Assembly: GCA_048939595.1 (NCBI GenBank)
Contig: JBHLPI010000058.1
Span: 1 to 12,704 of the forward strand
Source: Hermodarchaeum sp048939595
Lineage (GTDB): Archaea > Asgardarchaeota > Hermodarchaeia > Hermodarchaeales > Hermodarchaeaceae
Length of the DNA stretch: 12,704 nt
Direction: 5' to 3'
Numbering within the stretch: position 1 is the first letter of the stretch; each line of letters opens with the position of its first letter. Position numbers and translations under genes: made by a program. Below, piece after piece: positions 1 through 5,953 of this stretch. The notes under the pieces are model-generated. The model was given only the letters and a program-made list of their open reading frames with translations, had not been told where the DNA came from and ran no database searches.

Positions 1-723
1 ATGGCACAGGAAGGTATCGTGGCTGTACGCCGTATCAAAGAAAGTGATATGGAGAAACTAGCACGAGCCACTGGTGGAAAACTCATTTCAAATCTTGATG
101 ACCTAACTAAGAAAGACTTAGGCACAGCCCAAGTTCTAGAAGAACGCAAGATTGCTGATGACAAGATGGTATTTATCGAAGGCTGTAAGAATCCAAAAGC
201 AGTTAGCATTCTTCTTCGAGGAAGCACTGATCTTATCACTGACGAAGCTGAACGAGCCTTTCATGACGCACTTTGTGTAATTCGAAACGTCGTTCAAGAT
301 GGCCGAGTTGTCGCAGGTGGAGGTTCACCTGAAATTCAAGTTGCCAGACAACTTCAAGAATACGCTGAAAGTCTTCCTGGGCGTGAGCAACTCGCAGTTA
401 TAGCATTTGCTGAAGCAATGGAGATTATTCCCAAGACCCTAGCTGAAAATGCAGGCCTTGATCCAATCGATATCATCGCCGACCTTAAAGCCAGACATGA
501 AAAAGGCGAGGCCTCGGCAGGTGTCGATGGCTTTAGGGGTAAAGTTGGTGATCTTGCCAAGGCTAATGTCTGGGAACCCTTAGTTGTCAAGCGACAGGCT
601 GTCAAGTCGGCAAGTGAAGTTTCGCAAATGCTCCTACGCATCGATGATGTGATCGCATCCAAAGGTATGGAAGCGGGTGGTGGCCCTGGTGGGCCTCCAG
701 GTGGCGAAGACTTCGAGGAATAA
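1..723 (+). CDS. Thermosome (group II chaperonin) subunit, C-terminal part; 5' end outside window
   Basis: This is the C-terminal 240 residues or so of an archaeal thermosome subunit, the ATP-driven cytosolic folding chamber related to eukaryotic CCT. The frame is open at base 1. The ATG there lies inside the family's conserved stretch (GIVAVRR, DMEKLARATG), so it is an internal Met and the real start lies upstream. Visible features are the apical-domain end, the VVAGGGSPEI segment that opens the lower intermediate domain, and NAGLDPIDIIADL, which carries the conserved Asp near the ATP site. The final equatorial segment (VWEPLVVKRQAVKSASE, then LLRIDDVIASKG) follows. The protein ends in a flexible Gly/Pro-rich tail with an acidic end (EDFEE), typical of thermosomes. 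The gene reads straight into rpoK 25 bases downstream. The family call is secure, but alpha or beta type cannot be decided. Confidence 0.96.
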   Translation: MAQEGIVAVRRIKESDMEKLARATGGKLISNLDDLTKKDLGTAQVLEERKIADDKMVFIEGCKNPKAVSILLRGSTDLITDEAERAFHDALCVIRNVVQDGRVVAGGGSPEIQVARQLQEYAESLPGREQLAVIAFAEAMEIIPKTLAENAGLDPIDIIADLKARHEKGEASAGVDGFRGKVGDLAKANVWEPLVVKRQAVKSASEVSQMLLRIDDVIASKGMEAGGGPGGPPGGEDFEE

Positions 724-748
724 AATTGGATAAAAAGAGGCGGAGAAT

Positions 749-997
749 GTGCCAAAGAAAGGACCTGAAATCGGTCCTAAACGAATGACTCGATACGAAA
801 AATCCCGGGTAGTGGGATCTCGTGCCCTTCAAATCTCGATGGGGGCCCCAATTCTAACACGCATTGCTTCGGATCTCAACGATCCAATCCGGATTGCAGA
901 ATTGGAGTTACAAAAACGAGTTCTCCCAATTACAATCAGACGTAAACTGCCTTCGGGTGCTTTCGAAGACATAGCCCTGATTGACCTTGTCGATTAG
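749..997 (+). CDS. rpoK: DNA-directed RNA polymerase subunit K (RpoK / Rpb6 homologue)
   Basis: This is a small RNA polymerase subunit of 82 residues, the archaeal counterpart of eukaryotic Rpb6 and bacterial omega, which helps assemble and stabilise the polymerase. The core signature is plain: TRYEKSRVVGSRALQISMG at about residues 14-32, followed by the hydrophilic DPIRIAELEL and the C-terminal ITIRRKLPSG. I chose the GTG at 749. A purine-rich GAGGCGGAG lies just upstream (737-745), and the overlapping ATG at 747 is in another frame that soon stops. The gene follows the thermosome gene by 25 bases on the same strand, so they are probably cotranscribed. A T-rich stretch after the stop (about 1013-1036) could end the transcript. 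Confidence 0.96.
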   Translation: MPKKGPEIGPKRMTRYEKSRVVGSRALQISMGAPILTRIASDLNDPIRIAELELQKRVLPITIRRKLPSGAFEDIALIDLVD

Positions 998-1182
998 CTG
1001 CTCCGCCTTCATCCATTCTTATATTTTGATTTTTCAGATGTTGCAGGCTAATTTGTTATACTAGGAGAAGAGGCGCAAAAACTCCTGCTCCACTTCACTT
1101 CTTAAATGTTCGAAATCCTTTTTGCAGACTAGAAAGAGGGATTGTGTAATTCTGCATTAGTGTCTTTGCTGTGGTGGTTTGA
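998..1182. other. Intergenic region, longest gene-free stretch
   Basis: This 185-base gap lies between rpoK and the ligase gene. Its first part is T-rich (about 1013-1036) and could terminate the rpoK transcript, since archaeal termination favours U-runs. A possible weak TATA-like TTATAC lies at 1056-1061. An imperfect inverted repeat (GCAAAAA at 1075-1081, TTTTTGC at 1119-1125) has a loop of about 37 bases and is not convincing as a structure. I see no RNA gene or small ORF with a credible start here. Confidence 0.4.
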
Positions 1183-2769
1183 ATGAAACGATTCCTCTCA
1201 TTTGACGAGCTCAAATCTTTAAGTTATGAGGAAATTGAGTCAATGCAAAATCGAAAGTTCCGAGCCTTTATCCGCTATCAGGTTTACCCGAATCATCCAT
1301 TTTATCGACGGCTCTTCAAAGAACATGAGGTAGATCCCTTTGATCTTCGAGCGCCTTCCGACTGGGAAAAATATGGACTGCCCCTCGTGAAGAAGGCCGA
1401 TTACAAAGAGAATTTGCGGGAATTCGTTTTAAATCCGCAAGAAGTCGATGGCCAAGAAAGGGACCCAGCTGAGGTTATTAGAAATCTGCTGGATTATTAC
1501 AAGGAAGCGGGATATAAGGATGAGCAAAATTTTGTTTTTCGTCGTGGGCTTAAAGTCAAACTTCGAATCGGAAAAGAAAAGGCGACCCAGGAACTTCTGA
1601 AGCATATAAAACATCAGTTTTCTCCGCGGTTCTTTTGGTTTTCATCAGGACGTGCTTCTGGACTTCCTTCACCTGTTTTCCTCACGCATTATGATAACGA
1701 GTTGATGCTGAATAACATGGCTAAATCCGGAAAAATGGCAATTGATCCGTTCGTTAAGGACGGATTTGAGCTTCGTGCAATGAACCTATTTCCATCCGCC
1801 CCTCATCTTGGCTTCTTTGGTGTGGACGGTGGTCTGTTACAGATGGCAGATTTTGTAGTTCGTTCAACTGCAGGAGGAGCTATAAGCACTGATAAGCTTG
1901 TACAGCTCGCAGAGTTGTTCAAAGTAACCGGTTTTGCTGCAATGCCCGGATATCTGCGCAATATTTTCTGTCGAGAGTTACTTCAACAAAAGCCGAAATT
2001 AGAGAAACGTGGAATTATTCTCTTAGCAGGTGAACGTATTTACGATGCAGTGATTGATGACATTAAGACTAATTTTGCAGAAGTAGGAATGACTGAAAGC
2101 CGAGTCATTGGAGGTTGGGCTGCAAGTGAGACCAAAATCGGTGTAGCATGTCAATGCCAAGAAAAGGGCGGATACCATAATCTTTCTCCTCTAGCGTTTG
2201 CTGTTCGTTTTGTGAAATTTACTGATGAAGTAGGCGGATATGAGTTTACAAGTCCTGAAGAAGGAGGGTATATTACTATCTTCCATGTGGATGGGCGTTC
2301 ATCAATGTTTGAAGGTTATTTGATGGGTGACCACGTCGACAAAGTGACAACGGGTAAATGTCCTCATTGTGGTTTAGAGATGCCTTGTTTCTTTAACATC
2401 TCCAGAGAATCTGAAATTGGTGCTCAAATGCATGTAATGGGGGTTGCAGAAGAGAAGATTAAAGGAGCGACTGTTAATCTGACAGCGTTACGCGAGTCTT
2501 TGTTAGCATTGAGCCAGATTCATGAAGCTCAGATTATTGTGAGTAAATCAAAACCTGATGATCCTTATTCAACGGATGTTCTTTCATTGAATATTGTACT
2601 AAAATCAGGAGCTAACCAAACTCAAGCACAGCGAATGATTCAAAAATTAACGAAAACTGAAACTGAGATTACCCCAGTCATTAATTTCATGGATTTGGAC
2701 ACACTGTTGGAGCAGGCAGGTGGGTTGAAATTCCAGGAAATAGTAGATTCCCGTATTAAACCAGCTTAG
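1183..2769 (+). CDS. AMP-forming acyl-CoA ligase-like protein (PaaK/LuxE-like adenylate-forming family)
   Basis: This 528-residue protein looks like an adenylate-forming enzyme of the phenylacetate-CoA ligase/LuxE branch, which activates a carboxylate as acyl-AMP. Evidence is a P-loop-like motif SSGRASGLP at 154-162 (the TSGTTGxP equivalent), GGWAASE at 310-316 where family members have the YGxTE motif, and MGDHVD at 381-386 resembling the A7 Asp motif. A Cys set (C323, C325, C393, C396, C402, with CPHCG) could bind zinc, as CxCG-type motifs do in PaaK relatives. The C-terminal 100 or so residues resemble the PaaK C-terminal domain. Two oddities: it is about 90 residues longer than typical PaaK (430-440), mainly through a charged insert at about 80-150, and the P-loop has Arg-Ala-Ser for the usual Thr-Thr. 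No pathway partner is adjacent, so the substrate is unknown. The ATG at 1183 is the natural start; no strong ribosome binding site is visible. Confidence 0.72.
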   Translation: MKRFLSFDELKSLSYEEIESMQNRKFRAFIRYQVYPNHPFYRRLFKEHEVDPFDLRAPSDWEKYGLPLVKKADYKENLREFVLNPQEVDGQERDPAEVIRNLLDYYKEAGYKDEQNFVFRRGLKVKLRIGKEKATQELLKHIKHQFSPRFFWFSSGRASGLPSPVFLTHYDNELMLNNMAKSGKMAIDPFVKDGFELRAMNLFPSAPHLGFFGVDGGLLQMADFVVRSTAGGAISTDKLVQLAELFKVTGFAAMPGYLRNIFCRELLQQKPKLEKRGIILLAGERIYDAVIDDIKTNFAEVGMTESRVIGGWAASETKIGVACQCQEKGGYHNLSPLAFAVRFVKFTDEVGGYEFTSPEEGGYITIFHVDGRSSMFEGYLMGDHVDKVTTGKCPHCGLEMPCFFNISRESEIGAQMHVMGVAEEKIKGATVNLTALRESLLALSQIHEAQIIVSKSKPDDPYSTDVLSLNIVLKSGANQTQAQRMIQKLTKTETEITPVINFMDLDTLLEQAGGLKFQEIVDSRIKPA

Positions 2770-2780
2770 ATAATCATTAG

Positions 2781-2785
2781 AAAAA
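2781..2785 (-). terminator. Oligo-T terminator of tRNA-Thr
   Basis: On the minus strand a run of five T follows two bases after the CCA end of tRNA-Thr, typical of U-run termination in archaea. It lies between two convergent genes, the tRNA and the ligase gene ending at 2769. Confidence 0.5.
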
Positions 2786-2787
2786 TA

Positions 2788-2887
2788 TGGAGCCTCGGGC
2801 GGGGATTGAACCCGCGACCAGCAGCTTACTCGACCCCTTGGGAAAGAAGTGTACGAGGCTGTCGCTCTACCACTGAGCTACCGAGGC
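2788..2887 (-). tRNA. tRNA-Thr (anticodon CGT) with a canonical 37/38 intron and encoded CCA
   Basis: This folds as a complete cloverleaf on the minus strand. The acceptor GCCTCGG pairs with CCGAGGC, the D-stem is GCTC/GAGC, and the T-arm GCGGG-TTCAATC-CCCGC is perfect. Exon 1 is 2887-2852, a 25-base intron occupies 2851-2827, and exon 2 begins at 2826. Bulge-helix-bulge logic places the splice sites: outer helix ACAGC/GCTGC, central 4-bp helix CTCG/CGAG, and 3-base bulges TAC and TAA, each cut after the second base. The mature loop is C-T-CGT-A-A, giving anticodon CGT, which reads the Thr codon ACG. Discriminator T73 and the acceptor sequence fit archaeal tRNA-Thr. CCA is encoded at 2790-2788. 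One A-C mismatch (27-43) closes the outer end of the anticodon stem. Confidence 0.95.
2827..2851 (-). other. tRNA-Thr intron (25 nt, strict BHB, position 37/38)
   Basis: The intron's 3' part, CGAG, pairs with anticodon-loop bases CTCG. A short inner hairpin (ACTTCT with AGGGGT, including G-U pairs) completes a bulge-helix-bulge substrate for the archaeal tRNA splicing endonuclease. Confidence 0.9.
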
Positions 2888-2964
2888 ACTGTACATGGGT
2901 TGAATAGGGAGACCCAAAAAGATTTCGACAGTGTAGTTAATAGTAGCATTTGAAGGGATTGCCA

Positions 2965-3963
2965 ATGGAAAAAAAGACAAACACACTTCGTGATCTCGGC
3001 GAAAGAGGATTAATCCGTTGGTTTCAGGATTTAATCACTCCTTATGATAAAGCACTCCTCTCTGGTATGGAAGATGCAGTGGCTGTATCTCTTAATGATG
3101 AAGCTATCATCGCGAATAGTGATATGCTAGTTGGATCAACGGATGTACTACCTGGTATGTCGGCTAGTGAAATTGCATGGAAAGCTGGAGTTATGGGATT
3201 AAGCGATCTAGCCGCAAAGGGAGCTGTGCCGCTTGGAGTGATAGTTTCCTTAGGTTTTCCAGCAGATACAGAAACAAATTTTGCTGCGGCAATTGTTGGA
3301 GGACTAAATTGTGTGTGTCGTGACCATGATACATACTATCTAGGGGGAGATACTAATCAATGCTTGGACCTTGTGATTGACTGCACAGCAATAGGAAAGG
3401 CTTCTCAGAAACAGATCCTTAGACGAAGCGGGGCCAATCTTGGTGATTTGATTGCAACAACAGGCGACTTCGGGTATACCGGGGCATTATTCAAAGCTTT
3501 GTTGCGAGGTTACTCTGAGCCCCATGAACTCGTTGAACAAATTCGGCAGTCAGCATTACGGCCAAGAGCCCGATTGAAAGAAGGACAAATATTAGGTCAA
3601 AGTGGATTGGCGTCAGCTTCAATAGATAGTAGTGATGGACTTGCATGGTCTTTACATGAACTGGCTGCAGCAAGTCGAGTCGGATTCCAACTCGATAACA
3701 TTCCTATTCCAGAAGTATGTAAGAAATTCGCAATAACGAATGATTTGAATCCGATTGATCTTGCTCTGTATGGAGGCGAAGAATTTGAGCTAGTTGTTAC
3801 AATACCTCCTGAAAAGTGGGAAAAGGCTAGGACATTAGTTCAGGAAGTAGGGGGGTCGTTAGTTCGAATTGGTACGATACATGAAGAGCACGAGAAAGTT
3901 TTACAACTTAATGGTAGAAATATACCAATTGAACCAAAAGGGTATGAGCACTTTTCGGAATGA
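2965..3963 (+). CDS. thiL: Thiamine-monophosphate kinase ThiL
   Basis: ThiL phosphorylates thiamine monophosphate with ATP to give thiamine diphosphate, the active cofactor; it acts in the cytosol. The 332-residue length and the PurM-like fold motifs match the family. These are GMEDAV at 34-39 (normally GDDAA, so the first Asp is replaced by Glu), NSDMLV at 51-56, SDLAAKGA at 80-87, GGDTN at 127-131, TGDFGYTGA at 166-174, DSSDGL at 221-226 and YGGEEFEL at 269-276. I prefer the ATG at 2965, preceded by a purine-rich GAAGGGA, to an in-frame TTG at 2950 that would add five residues. It is monocistronic and sits between two minus-strand tRNA genes. Its stop is only six bases from the 3' end of tRNA-Lys, which it faces tail to tail. 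No other thiamine gene is in the window. Confidence 0.95.
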   Translation: MEKKTNTLRDLGERGLIRWFQDLITPYDKALLSGMEDAVAVSLNDEAIIANSDMLVGSTDVLPGMSASEIAWKAGVMGLSDLAAKGAVPLGVIVSLGFPADTETNFAAAIVGGLNCVCRDHDTYYLGGDTNQCLDLVIDCTAIGKASQKQILRRSGANLGDLIATTGDFGYTGALFKALLRGYSEPHELVEQIRQSALRPRARLKEGQILGQSGLASASIDSSDGLAWSLHELAAASRVGFQLDNIPIPEVCKKFAITNDLNPIDLALYGGEEFELVVTIPPEKWEKARTLVQEVGGSLVRIGTIHEEHEKVLQLNGRNIPIEPKGYEHFSE

Positions 3964-3986
3964 AGAAAATGGCGGGCTCGGGGGGA

Positions 3987-4008
3987 TTTTCGGACAGGTT
4001 TTTGGGCT
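3987..4008 (-). other. tRNA-Lys intron 2 (22 nt) in the T-loop, position 59/60
   Basis: The BHB has the T-stem GGGGG/CCCCC as outer helix, a central 4-bp helix TTCG/CGAA, and 3-base bulges AAA and AAT, each cut after the second base. The remaining 15 bases of the intron show no good inner helix, so this is a relaxed, loop-capped form. Because of the A-runs the exact cut could shift by a base, but 59/60 restores the consensus T-loop. Confidence 0.85.
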
Positions 4009-4030
4009 TTCGAACCCCCGACAATCGGGT

Positions 4031-4050
4031 GTCTCCAATGAAATTGGAAT
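4031..4050 (-). other. tRNA-Lys intron 1 (20 nt, position 37/38)
   Basis: The BHB has outer helix TCGGG/CCCGA, central helix CTCT/GGAG (one G-U pair), and 3-base bulges TAA and ACA, each cut after the second base. The intron can also fold on its own as TTCCAAT/ATTGGA, a hairpin that would compete with the central helix. Confidence 0.85.
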
Positions 4051-4114
4051 TAAGAGCCCGACGCTCTGCCTGGCTAAGCTACGAGCCCGTAGTTGAGCAG
4101 TCTTTCTGCCATTA

Positions 4115-4122
4115 TTTTAAAA
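4115..4122 (-). promoter_or_regulatory. TATA-like box of tRNA-Lys
   Basis: TTTTAAAA is centred about 30 bases upstream of the mature tRNA-Lys 5' end, where an archaeal TATA box would lie for a transcript starting a few bases ahead of the tRNA. Confidence 0.5.
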
Positions 4123-4150
4123 CTTTCTGAAAAAGAAAAGAGCCCTAAGA

Positions 4151-4158
4151 TTTTATAC
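4151..4158 (+). promoter_or_regulatory. TATA-like box of ribL
   Basis: TTTTATAC is centred about 29 bases upstream of the ribL ATG, predicting a transcript with a leader of only a few bases or none. It lies back to back with the tRNA-Lys promoter (4115-4122). Confidence 0.45.
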
Positions 4159-4183
4159 TTTCAAGTCTAGAAAGGCGAATAAT

Positions 4184-4633
4184 ATGACGAAAAAGCGGAT
4201 ACTTATTGCAGGAACCTTCGATATTCTTCATCCAGGCCATGTTTTTCTCATAAACGAGGCTGCAAAGCTTGGTGAGGTTATTGTAGTAATAGCACGAGAT
4301 GAAAATGTACTCCATACCAAAGGGCATCCAGTAATTGTACCTGAAAAACAGCGTTTGTTTATGGTTGAAGCATTGAAAGGGGTCGCTAAAGCTGTTCTTG
4401 GTAATCCTGGAGATGATTTTATTAGCATCGTTGAAGAGTTACAGCCAGATATTCTATTGTTAGGTCCAAACCAAGACTTTTCGCTAGAGAAAATCCAGAA
4501 TAGACTTGATGAAAAGGGAATGATAACCAGGGTGGTCCGACTAGAGCAATTATTTGATGAGTTTCCTCTGAACAGTTCAACACGCATTATTGAGAAGGCA
4601 ATTTCAAATCAGAAAGATCGAATTTCACAGTGA
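4184..4633 (+). CDS. ribL: FAD synthetase RibL (archaeal FMN adenylyltransferase)
   Basis: This 149-residue cytidylyltransferase-like nucleotidyltransferase fits archaeal RibL, which transfers AMP from ATP to FMN to make FAD. The N-terminal nucleotide-binding motifs are clear: GTFD at 10-13 and HPGH at 16-19. The C-terminal NSSTRII resembles the SST/SxTxI motif of the superfamily. The length matches the 145-150 residues of RibL proteins, and flavin context is strong. It converges with the HTH riboflavin kinase gene and overlaps it by 47 bases at the 3' ends, so two enzymes of consecutive steps (riboflavin to FMN to FAD) sit tail to tail. Glycerol-3-phosphate or ethanolamine-phosphate cytidylyltransferase is the alternative for this fold, but neighbour and length favour RibL. 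Start at ATG 4184; the leader is probably very short. Confidence 0.88.
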   Translation: MTKKRILIAGTFDILHPGHVFLINEAAKLGEVIVVIARDENVLHTKGHPVIVPEKQRLFMVEALKGVAKAVLGNPGDDFISIVEELQPDILLLGPNQDFSLEKIQNRLDEKGMITRVVRLEQLFDEFPLNSSTRIIEKAISNQKDRISQ

Positions 4634-5288
4634 CAATATCACCGTCAGTGACATTGAGCTTTTGCCGCAAGCTTATTGGTGCTATAACCTCGACGACGTT
4701 AGGATGATGATGTGTGCGTTCAATCAATAAAACGGCAGCCTTTTGTTCTCCATTTACCATGGCCGGGTAACAGGTAACGGGTCCAAAGGTTCGATCACCA
4801 GTCACGAACCCGTGAATTTCAATACCAAGGGTTGCTTTGAGTAATTGAAATTCATTGACGTCTGTTTCGGTGATTAATTGGATATTAAGAGTGCCAGGGT
4901 AGGGAGTATAGCTTAGCAATCTACGAAATTGTCTTCGATAACCTTCTAACTGAATGTAATAAGCACCTTCTCCTAATCCGGTTAGAATTCTTCCTTTGAA
5001 GCTGCGGTATCGTTTCCTCGTCAGTGCTATTTCCAGGATAGATTGGATTTTCACTAATTCAGATATGCCCTTCTGTTGTATTTTGATTAATTGTCCACGA
5101 TTATTAAGAACTCGATGAATTAAGCCACGGTTTTCCAATTCTAGCAATCTTCTGGAAGCAGTCTGCTGGCTGATTTGTAAAAGCTGAGCAAGCCGAGACG
5201 TAGATGTGCGGATATTATTGGTTACTGCACCCAGTTGAGCTAGAGTTAGAAGTGTGAACCATAGCTGTTCTTTCATGAAAATCATCAT
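4587..5288 (-). CDS. rbkR: CTP-dependent riboflavin kinase with N-terminal winged-HTH domain (RbkR-like)
   Basis: This 233-residue protein fuses a DNA-binding domain to the archaeal riboflavin kinase (RibK, formerly DUF120). Residues 1-90 hold a MarR-like winged helix (SRLAQLLQISQQTASRRL at 31-48, then the wing). The kinase spans about 97-226: TGLGEGAYY at 103-111, PYPGTLNI at 129-136, the His-rich RTHHHPNVVEVIAP at 191-204 and VTDGDIV at 213-219. Archaeal RibK makes FMN from riboflavin using CTP. Proteins with this architecture (RbkR) are known as bifunctional kinases and flavin-responsive regulators of riboflavin genes; regulation here is inference. The ATG at 5288 overlaps the endonuclease V stop in an ATGA, so translation is probably coupled. 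A second ATG follows immediately and another lies at codon 5, so the exact N-terminus is uncertain by a few residues. Confidence 0.92.
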   Translation of the reverse strand: MMIFMKEQLWFTLLTLAQLGAVTNNIRTSTSRLAQLLQISQQTASRRLLELENRGLIHRVLNNRGQLIKIQQKGISELVKIQSILEIALTRKRYRSFKGRILTGLGEGAYYIQLEGYRRQFRRLLSYTPYPGTLNIQLITETDVNEFQLLKATLGIEIHGFVTGDRTFGPVTCYPAMVNGEQKAAVLLIERTHHHPNVVEVIAPISLRQKLNVTDGDIVTVKFDLSDLKLPSQ

Positions 5289-5938
5289 TTCTGTTTAAGT
5301 GTTTGACGGCTCTCAGTCGCTATCTTGTGTGCAAAACGGATTGGTTCAGGTAGGCGATATTTTATGATACACTTTCTTGTCAATTCTACTGCTGTCGATA
5401 AAGAAACCCGATGCCCAGTACTGATGTAAATAGGTTTACAACCAGGTTTGGATACAAATCGTGCACCAACGACTTCACCATTGAGGATGATAGTATCAAA
5501 GGATTTTGGGTTAGATTGAATGGTTCCACACAAGTAGCTTTTTGCTACCCCAATGGTAGGAGTGTCTCTTAGAATTCCAAAATGGCTAGCAGCCCCAAGC
5601 ATTCGAGGATGTGCCTTACCATGTGCATCTACGAAGCAAAGATCGGGGGTGTACGAAAGGGCGTTATAAGCCAAGGATAATGGTGGATATTCTCGAAAAG
5701 AGAGAAATGTTGGAATGTATGGCACCTGAGTTTGGATAAACACGGTTTGGTATTCAAGTTGCGTTAACTCAGGGAACTTAAGTATAACAGCAACGCCAAT
5801 AGCAGTTTGTTTGTAATAAGAGACATCTAACCCACATACAGTTCGGGGAGGATTAGGAAAGTCATCATGTTCAACAAGTCGCGAAACTAAATCTAGTTGG
5901 ACTTGCCGTGCCCTTGTGGTAGGAAATTTTGTACGCAG
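5285..5938 (-). CDS. nfi: Endonuclease V (deoxyinosine/inosine-specific); start codon anomalous
   Basis: Endonuclease V cuts one base 3' of deoxyinosine in DNA, or inosine in RNA, after adenine deamination. Signature segments are strong: PYIPTFLSFREYPP, then CFVDAHGKAHPRMLG, ASHFGILRDTPTIGVAKSYLCG and STGHRVSL. The frame extends well past the first GTG (5743): upstream it encodes RARQVQLDLV and TVCGLDVSYYK, which contains the first catalytic Asp. Numbered from a CTG at 5938, the metal ligands are D38, E83 and D104, giving 217 residues, close to E. coli Nfi. No ATG, GTG or TTG exists between the in-frame stop (5954-5956) and 5743. The CTG is preceded by GGAGG (5948-5952) at 9 bases, supporting a CTG start. 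Alternatively there is a one-base indel and the start is the ATG overlapping the translin stop. It lies between translin and the flavin kinase gene in one operon. Confidence 0.9.
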   Translation of the reverse strand: MRTKFPTTRARQVQLDLVSRLVEHDDFPNPPRTVCGLDVSYYKQTAIGVAVILKFPELTQLEYQTVFIQTQVPYIPTFLSFREYPPLSLAYNALSYTPDLCFVDAHGKAHPRMLGAASHFGILRDTPTIGVAKSYLCGTIQSNPKSFDTIILNGEVVGARFVSKPGCKPIYISTGHRVSLSTAVELTRKCIIKYRLPEPIRFAHKIATESRQTLKQK

Positions 5939-5947
5939 AGAAGATAG

Positions 5948-5952
5948 CCTCC
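5948..5952 (-). promoter_or_regulatory. Shine-Dalgarno sequence deciding the endonuclease V start
   Basis: A minus-strand GGAGG begins one base after the translin stop codon and lies nine bases before CTG 5938. It is the strongest evidence that translation of endonuclease V begins near 5938 rather than at GTG 5743. Confidence 0.6.
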
Positions 5953-5953
5953 A

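Larger units (their letters stand above)
3970..4088 (-). tRNA. tRNA-Lys (anticodon CTT) with two introns (37/38 and 59/60) and encoded CCA
   Basis: Removing two introns gives a standard 77-base tRNA including CCA. The acceptor is GGGCTCG/CGAGCCC with G73, and CCA is encoded at 3972-3970. The D-stem is GCTT/GAGC, the anticodon stem TCGGG/CCCGA, the loop C-T-CTT-A-A, and the T-arm GGGGG-TTCGAAT-CCCCC. Exons are 4088-4051, 4030-4009 and 3986-3970. Without the second intron the T-loop would be disrupted by 22 extra bases; with it removed, the loop becomes the consensus TTCGAAT. The anticodon CTT reads AAG. A TATA-like TTTTAAAA lies about 30 bases upstream of the 5' end. The gene is convergent with thiL, leaving six bases between them. 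Confidence 0.94.

Noticed and set aside
354..832. Long open frames antisense to the thermosome and rpoK genes.
   Set aside because: Compositional shadows of well-recognised genes; the proteins are low-complexity, Pro/Ser-rich and resemble nothing.
1075..1125. Inverted repeat GCAAAAA/TTTTTGC as a terminator or structured RNA.
   Set aside because: Short AT-rich arms with a loop of about 37 bases; expected by chance.
3869..4096. Small plus-strand open frame running from the thiL end across tRNA-Lys.
   Set aside because: It is the complement of the tRNA plus an alternative frame of thiL; the tRNA structure explains the sequence.
4228..4587. 119-codon open frame antisense to ribL.
   Set aside because: Lies wholly within ribL on the opposite strand, with no recognisable motif and no start context.
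5285..5743. Endonuclease V starting at GTG 5743 (152 residues).
   Set aside because: This would remove the conserved GLDVSY segment with a catalytic Asp, which is encoded in frame directly upstream.
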